A stretch of DNA of 64,000 bases. It comes from Salticus scenicus (taxonomy: Eukaryota > Arthropoda > Arachnida > Araneae > Salticidae). A program made the position numbers and the translations under genes. The stretch lies in the NCBI GenBank assembly GCA_963930645.1, contig OZ005648.1, forward strand, positions 496,001-560,000. Direction: 5' to 3'. Every line of letters starts with the position of its first letter. Positions within the stretch are counted from its first letter, which is position 1. Below the pieces are notes generated by a model. The model was not told where the DNA came from, made no database searches, and saw nothing but the letters and a program-made list of their open reading frames with translations. Positions 58,267 to 64,000 of the stretch are shown here, one piece after another.

Positions 58267-58957
58267 CTTTGTGAATTATCAGGAGCTTATCTTTCATCTG
58301 CCAGCAATCAGACTTGTTATGATTATTTCTTTTACAGTAAGATCAGTAGCTTTGCTCCTTTTTAAAATCACTATTACGTGATTGCTTTTTATTAATTTGG
58401 AATTCGTTTCATGATCTTAGATTTAATAGGGAGCAGTCCCCTGTCACCACTCGTAGAGCGGTGTCGAGCGCTTCATGATCTTTGATTGCTTTCCGAAGCA
58501 TTTTTATGACGATTATACACATCAGTCAATTTGCTGATAATGTATTGTACTGTGAGTTCATTTTCAGGTCAGGCCTCCAAAGATACAATAAGTGTTTTAC
58601 TACGAGGAAGAGAGCACTATGAGCAGTGCAGAAATATGAGTACATTTAATTTCTTCCCTAATAGCTTTCAATTTGACGAATGTTTCTAAAATTTTATGTA
58701 TGTGTGTTTGCGGTTCTACCTTTTTCTAAATTCGTATTGTACAAGTTTCGTAAAAGGTGAAGTCAGTCTTGGACGCAAGACTGGGGGACCTTTCTTGGAC
58801 GGGGGGGGGGGGGAATAAGAAATATAATGGATAAAAAAGAGGTAAGAATTAAATTAATATTTTTATATTTTAAATTATTATTTTCATATTTTCAGGGTAT
58901 TCTTTTTATATTTCAGAGTAATATTGCAAAATGAATTAAAAGAGATTTAAGTATAAA
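58267..58957. other. No gene seen
   Basis: Less AT-rich near 58430-58490. A poly-G tract lies at 58801-58813. No motif was recognised. Confidence 0.5.
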
Positions 58958-59024
58958 CTAGTATGTTGTGGCCACCACAAGACTTTCTTCTATATTTTAC
59001 TATACAAATTCACGCAGTAACAAT

Positions 59025-59062
<38 letters not shown>

Positions 59063-59995
59063 CATTTTTTTTTTTCGTTAAAAGTAAAAAAAAATCGATA
59101 ACTTTGTTTTAAATTACCACATATTTATAGTTCAACCATTCGTTTTAAAGGTATTGACGAGACCTTTCGAAAGATACGATCTTGAAAATTTACACACACA
59201 CCCGGGGGGGGGGTACTTCCCCCTAGGGGGGGGGAAGCGATGCCCCAAATTTTTTCCCTAATTAACTACTACTATTATCAATAATTCATATTAATTTCAC
59301 AATCACAGGTTAAGAATAACTCTCATTATGTACATTTATACGAAATTTTTTCCTATACTGCCATGTTAAAAATTTAGAAAAAATACGAACACAGCGCCAC
59401 CTGTTGAGCGATTGATCCCCAAATCTAATCAACCTCAGTTTATGTCAGGGGCCAACTAAATACCAAGTCTGGTTAAATTTCGTTAAAAAAAAAAAAAAAA
59501 AAATGCGATATTTTTCTAAGTTTTTTTTTTGTTAAAAGTAAAAAAAATCGATAACTTTGGTTTAAATTATCACAGATTTATAGTTCAACCATTCGTTTTA
59601 AAGGTATTGACGAGACCTTTCGAAAGATACCCATCTTGAAAATTTACTCCCCTCCAGGGGGGACTTCCCCCCCAGGGGGGGTGGCGAGGCTCCTACGCAT
59701 ACAAAATTTTTTTCCCAGTTGACTATCTCTATTTTAAATAATTCTTGTAAATTTCATAATGATTACTAAAAAATAATTCTCTTTATGCACATTTATACAA
59801 AATTTTGTCCTATATCACCATGTTAAAAATTTAGAAAAAGCGGGATGGCAACGCAACCTGTAAGACAATTTTTACGAAAAGTTGATAGGCACTAATTTAT
59901 GTCAAGGTACAACTACATACCAATTTGTGTGAAATTCTGTGCAGTAGTTCTTGAGATACAGTTGCCACAAAATTTTGTCACACACACACACACAC

Positions 59996-60026
<31 letters not shown>

Positions 60027-60145
60027 TTTTCTAAAAATGGTGAAATCGTGTTCTACAGCTCTCAAAACGTGTAAATTCATCAAAAACCCGAGGTCGAAAA
60101 TTTTTACGAATCCAATACTTTCTCTATATTACATATAGAAGAAAG
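58958..60145 (-). mobile_element. Helitron family B, longer copy
   Basis: On the minus strand it ends GTGGTGGCCACAACATACTAG|T at 58958 and begins near TTTCTTCTATATGTAATATA at 60145. An internal unit is duplicated: the AACTTTGGTTTAAATTAYCA, AGTTCAACCATTCGTTTTAA and GAGACCTTTCGAAAGATAC text occurs at 59100-59190 and again at 59540-59630. The sequence shared with 46586-47096 covers 59640-60145. A (CA)n(CAGA)n tract lies at 59981-60026. Confidence 0.6.
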
Positions 60146-60354
60146 TAAAAATAACGAACGGAAATTACAGTCGCGACCATTTAAAATAAACAAGTTAATT
60201 ATTCAAGCATTTTGATATCTGGAAATATTCTATAAATAAGTTTAATGAGCAATAAAAAAGTATCTGGCGCCAGAAAGATTCAATAAAAGAATTAAATTAG
60301 TGATGTTGAAAGAAATAAAAGATTCATGATTATAAATTAGGGTTTTATTACTTA
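60146..60354. other. No gene seen
   Basis: Short AT-rich spacer between two Helitrons. Confidence 0.5.
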
Positions 60355-62035
60355 CTAGCAGGCTACGCCCGCTTCGCTGGTCACTATTTTTAAAGCAATC
60401 ACAATAATTAATGAATTCTCAAAATTGCATTAATTTTTTATCATGTTGTTAAAAAGAGAAAAAAAAATTATGATTGGGAAAAATGTCGCACCGGGTCCCC
60501 ACTGCCTTCGGCAGCGTAGACCCGTGCGCTGCGCGCGCGTATCCCTTCACCATCCTTATGACTTCTCAAAATTCCATGTTATCTATTACTCATAAACTTT
60601 CATTCTTAAGAAAAGGAATTAAAAAAATATATCATTTAGCATCGTGTAAAAACTCACACCGGGACCCCACTGTCTTAGGCAGCGCAGATCCATGCGCGCG
60701 CACGCGTGAGGATATACGTGCGCTGTGCACGAAAATTCCCTCTCAACTCAAACTTTTATTATTAAGAAAAAGAAATTAAAAAAAAAAAAAAAAAAAATTA
60801 TCATCGGGTAAAAACTCGCACCGGATCCCAAACGCATGCGCAGGGCCAGATTATGGCACGGGCACATGGGGCACTGGCCCAGGGCCTCAAAATTTAGGGG
60901 GCCTCATTTCCAAAAATTGAGAGGTAATAGTACAAAATTTTTCATTACATGTCTATTAAAAACAAATATTAAATTTTTCTTTCTATATTTTATTTGAGAA
61001 CTTAAAACACTTATTAAATTTTGTGGCTAATTTCTTAAACATTGTCTGATCAATGCGCTTTGTGCTTCAATTTTGCATTTGTCTTGAACATAAAGCTAAT
61101 GATTTTGTTATAGGTTGCTAAAAAAAATGTGGAAATAGAAGGTATAACTGAAATATATTTTTTTTTTAAATGCACTATTTTTATTTATTTATTTTTGTTT
61201 TTGAGAATGGATCTTTTTGGCGAGCAGGGTAAGGGGCCTCCAAATAGCATCAGTGCCCCGGGTCTTCAAAAAGCATAGTCGGGCTCTGCGCATGCGTGCT
61301 GCGCGCGCACGTGTTAAGATAACGTGCGGTGCGCGCACATATTCTGAAATCAAACTTTTATTCTTATGAAAAGAAAATTTAAAAAATCATTTCTCATCAG
61401 GTAAAAAGTCGCACCGGGTCCCCACTGCCTTAGGCAGCGTAGTCTCGTGCTCGCTGCGTGCGCCTATTCCTTCCCCACTCTTCCAGCCCCCTCCTAATTA
61501 ACCTACACATACCAATTTTGAACGGTCTAACTCAATTAGCTGAGATGCAAAAGAAAACCTAATCAGAACACCTTAAAATTGTAAATCAGGTAAAATCTCG
61601 AATTCCACTTTCGATAATATAAAAAGAACTTTAAAATATCTTTCGAATGATGTATTAAAAATAATTTAATAATAATCAGAATTCGAAATATTGAAATTTA
61701 AAAATATTACAGAGCCATCTGGCGGTAGAAAATTCTGTAATCTACTGTTCAATTCTAAATCAACAAAACTTTCAAATAATGTATTTCTTGTAAAATTATT
61801 TTAATTAGTAGCTGAGATACAAAAGAAAACCTAATCAGGACACCTTAAAACGTGTAAATCACGTGAAATCTCGAATTCCACTACTTACGGTAGTCGGTTA
61901 ATGGAAGGTGACAGAAATTTGTGGCGTCTACTCTTGAAATTTAATTCAAATAAGTTTCAAAATGACATATTACTTTTGAAATTATGCTAATTAGAAGCTG
62001 AGATACAAAAATGATATAAACACTATTATAAAACG
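60355..62035 (-). mobile_element. Helitron family A copy, 5' end unresolved
   Basis: On the minus strand the 3' end reads CCAGCGAAGCGGGCGTAGCC then TGCTAG|T. The GC-rich 145-bp units (60470-60840, 61385-61500) and the 260-bp units (61500-62030) follow in the same order as at 39.2-41.1 kb. An hAT insertion splits one GC-rich unit. The 5' (TCTG)n end is missing. Confidence 0.6.
60841..61288. mobile_element. hAT non-autonomous element with 8-bp TSD
   Basis: An exact 8-bp duplication CGCATGCG flanks it (60833-60840, 61289-61296). The ends are CAGGGCCAGATTATGGCACG and an inverse beginning CAGAGCCCGACTATGC. CAGRGCC starts and 8-bp duplications are hAT features. It lies inside a GC-rich satellite unit of the Helitron and therefore post-dates it. 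Confidence 0.85.
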
Positions 62036-62321
62036 ACTTATGTCTGACTTTTTCGTGGTTTTCTCCGAAACTTGCGTAATTCCGGGCTAAATACTCTTAA
62101 AAATCAATAGTATGGAATGTGAAAGGAGTAACAGAATTCGAAACTCTGCAAAATATAAAAGAATAAAGGCGTTCTGGGTTTTCCGTTGTTTTCTCCGAAA
62201 CAACTGTTCCTTTTCTACGTTTTTGCCCCTTCCCCCCCCCTTTCCGTCCCTTCTAATAATTTTACACTTGAAAATATTCGCAATCAACCAAGTATTACGA
62301 AATTTCAACGGCATATCTCAA
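62036..62321. other. Spacer between divergent Helitrons
   Basis: Holds two copies of a GGTTTTCTCCGAAAC-like block (62050, 62185) that also occurs in the SINE-like element at 38.08 kb and, diverged, at 62450. No gene is seen. Confidence 0.45.
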
Positions 62322-62343
62322 TCTTATAATAATAAATGGAAAG

Positions 62344-62377
<34 letters not shown>

Positions 62378-64000
62378 TCTTTTATACGTTCAGCCCCTAC
62401 TGAACGCAGAAACACAAGAATTGACATACGGATGCTCTGGAGCCTTTCCGATGTTTTCCTCGAAACAGAATTTAAAAATCTTAATTAGTTTCGGAGATAT
62501 TAATTAAAATGTTGACCAATGTCGATCGAACAATGGCCAAAAATCCTTATTGCTTAAAAAGAGGCATTCTATCAGCATTCAGCAGACGATTTTAACGGCT
62601 GTCTCGAACGGAAACAAAACAGGTGCAAGTCATTAATGTCACATGATCTTTAACTGGGGTTAAAAATTGCAAATTTCAAAGTGCTTCAAATTTTCTTTTT
62701 CGTACACAACACTTAATATACAACCTTTTCAGCACAAAAACAACGTGCAGTTAAAATTTCATCAATTTTCATTAATAAACAAAGCAGTTACATTTTAATT
62801 GCAAAATAAATTTTATTCTAACACGTAATCCATCTTTCAATAGACGATAGAAGTTTCCATAACAACAAAATACAACAACAAAATACATTTGAAGGAACTA
62901 AAAAATACTTTTTCTTTTTCTTTTTACTTCCATTACCCGACTACCGTGGTATATATAGGTTTTGGGGAAATAAAAAATATTTATTTTTCTTTTTACTTCC
63001 ATTAATAAAACTACCGTAGATAATGGAATTAGAGATTTCACGTGATTTACATGTTTTAGAATGTCCTGAGTAGGTTTTTTTTTTGTATCTCGGCTAAAAT
63101 TTCGATATATCAGATTCCAATTAAATTATTTTTAATACATCATTCGAAAGATATTTTAAAGTTGTTTTAAATTATCGAAAGTTTTCCCCAGATTTACACG
63201 TTTTGAGGTCTCCTGAATTAGTTTTCTTTTGTATCTCAGTTACTAATTAAAATAATTTCATAAGTAATGCATCATTACAAAGCTTTTTTGATTTGGAATC
63301 GAACAGTGGAATACAGAAATTTGTACCGCCAGATGGCGCTGTAATATTTTAAAATTTCAATATTTCATTATTTCAATTTCTAATTATGATTAAATTATTT
63401 TGAATACATCATTCGAAAAATATTTTAAAGTTCTTCTAAATTATCAAAAGTTTTCACCAGATTTACACGTTTTGAGGTGTCCTGAATCAGTTTTCGTTTA
63501 TATCTCAGAAATTAATTAAAAAAATTTCATAAGTAATACATCATTTGAAAGCTTTGTTGACTTGATACACATTTTAAAGTACTTTTACATTATCGAAAAT
63601 GGAATTCGAGATTTCACCCGATTTACACGTTTTGAGGTGTACTGATTATGTTTTCTTTTGTATCTCAGCTACTAATTAAAATAATTTTATAAGTAATACA
63701 TCATTAGAAAGCTTTTTTGATTTGGAATCGAACATTGGATTACAGAAATTTCTACCGCCAGATGGCGCTGTAATACATTCAAATTTCAATATTTCAATTT
63801 CTAATTATGATTAAATTCTTTTTAATGCATCATTCGAAAGATATTTTAAAGTTCTTTTATATTATCGACAGTTTTCACCAGATTTACACGTTTTGAGGTC
63901 TCCTGAATTAGTTTTCTTTTGTATCTCAGCTACTAATTAAAATAATTTCGTAAGTAATACATCATTAGAAAGCTTTTCGAACAGTGGAATACAGAAATTT
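62322..64000 (+). mobile_element. Helitron family A copy, 3' end beyond the window
   Basis: It starts A|TCTTATAATAATAAATGGA followed by (TCTG)n at 62347-62376. The AT-rich unique part (62640-62930) matches 41.1-41.5 kb inverted. From 62990 the 260-bp units run in plus orientation, with CCGCCAGATGGCGCTGTAAT at 63327 and 63756. The GC-rich array and CTAG end would lie to the right of the window. Confidence 0.6.

Noticed and set aside
60474..60779. 101-codon plus-strand ORF
   Set aside because: It is the same satellite translated, with poly-A adjacent.

Overview
This is an AT-rich, repeat-choked stretch of an arthropod nuclear genome, most likely a spider or other arachnid. Evidence: long A/T runs, dense microsatellites, GT-AG splice-like signals, a tRNA-derived SINE with target-site duplications, a Penelope-like retroelement of the type with the endonuclease placed first, and many non-autonomous Helitrons with CTAG 3' ends. 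The species cannot be named from the sequence alone.

Layout. 1-2.2 kb: a palindromic MITE, a complete hAT-type element with 8-bp duplications, a TATA promoter with a candidate first exon and GTAAGT donor 8 bp downstream of the hAT duplication, then a P-like element holding a THAP-domain stub. 3-5 kb: Helitron ends around a truncated Tc1 transposase. 6.4-6.8 kb: a TTAA-flanked MITE whose sister lies at 38.2 kb. 7.8-11.7 kb: short exon-like units, each followed directly after a candidate 5' splice site by a long stem-loop; three stem-loops are clearly related and the third keeps its pairing with different bases. 14.8-18.9 kb: diverged tandem repeats and a Helitron-like unit. 25.9-27.3 kb: a broken Ty3/Gypsy gag-protease interrupted by a Harbinger-like MITE. 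28.2-31.7 kb: the only long intact coding exon, 1,143 codons, with two R-x4-H motifs of the HEPN RNase type and an ankyrin-like stretch. 34-36.6 kb: a GC-rich satellite split by a compact LTR retrotransposon with LTRs, primer binding site, purine tract and target duplication. 38-41.7 kb: a SINE and a 2.46-kb Helitron carrying two satellite arrays. 46-47.5 kb: a satellite split by a second Helitron family. 50-52.6 kb: a third Helitron family split by a TE that carries a 126-bp minisatellite. 53.1-56.0 kb: a Penelope-like element with GIY-YIG before RT, itself split by a DNA transposon. 56.1-57.2 kb: a long-TIR element. 58-64 kb: a SINE, more Helitrons (two pointing apart) and an hAT insertion.

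Most of the window is nested, decaying mobile DNA. The candidates for host function are the HEPN-like protein gene at 28.2-31.7 kb and the TATA promoter with the exon/stem-loop array at 1-11.7 kb. All family calls come from reading motifs and terminal repeats by eye; no database search was possible.
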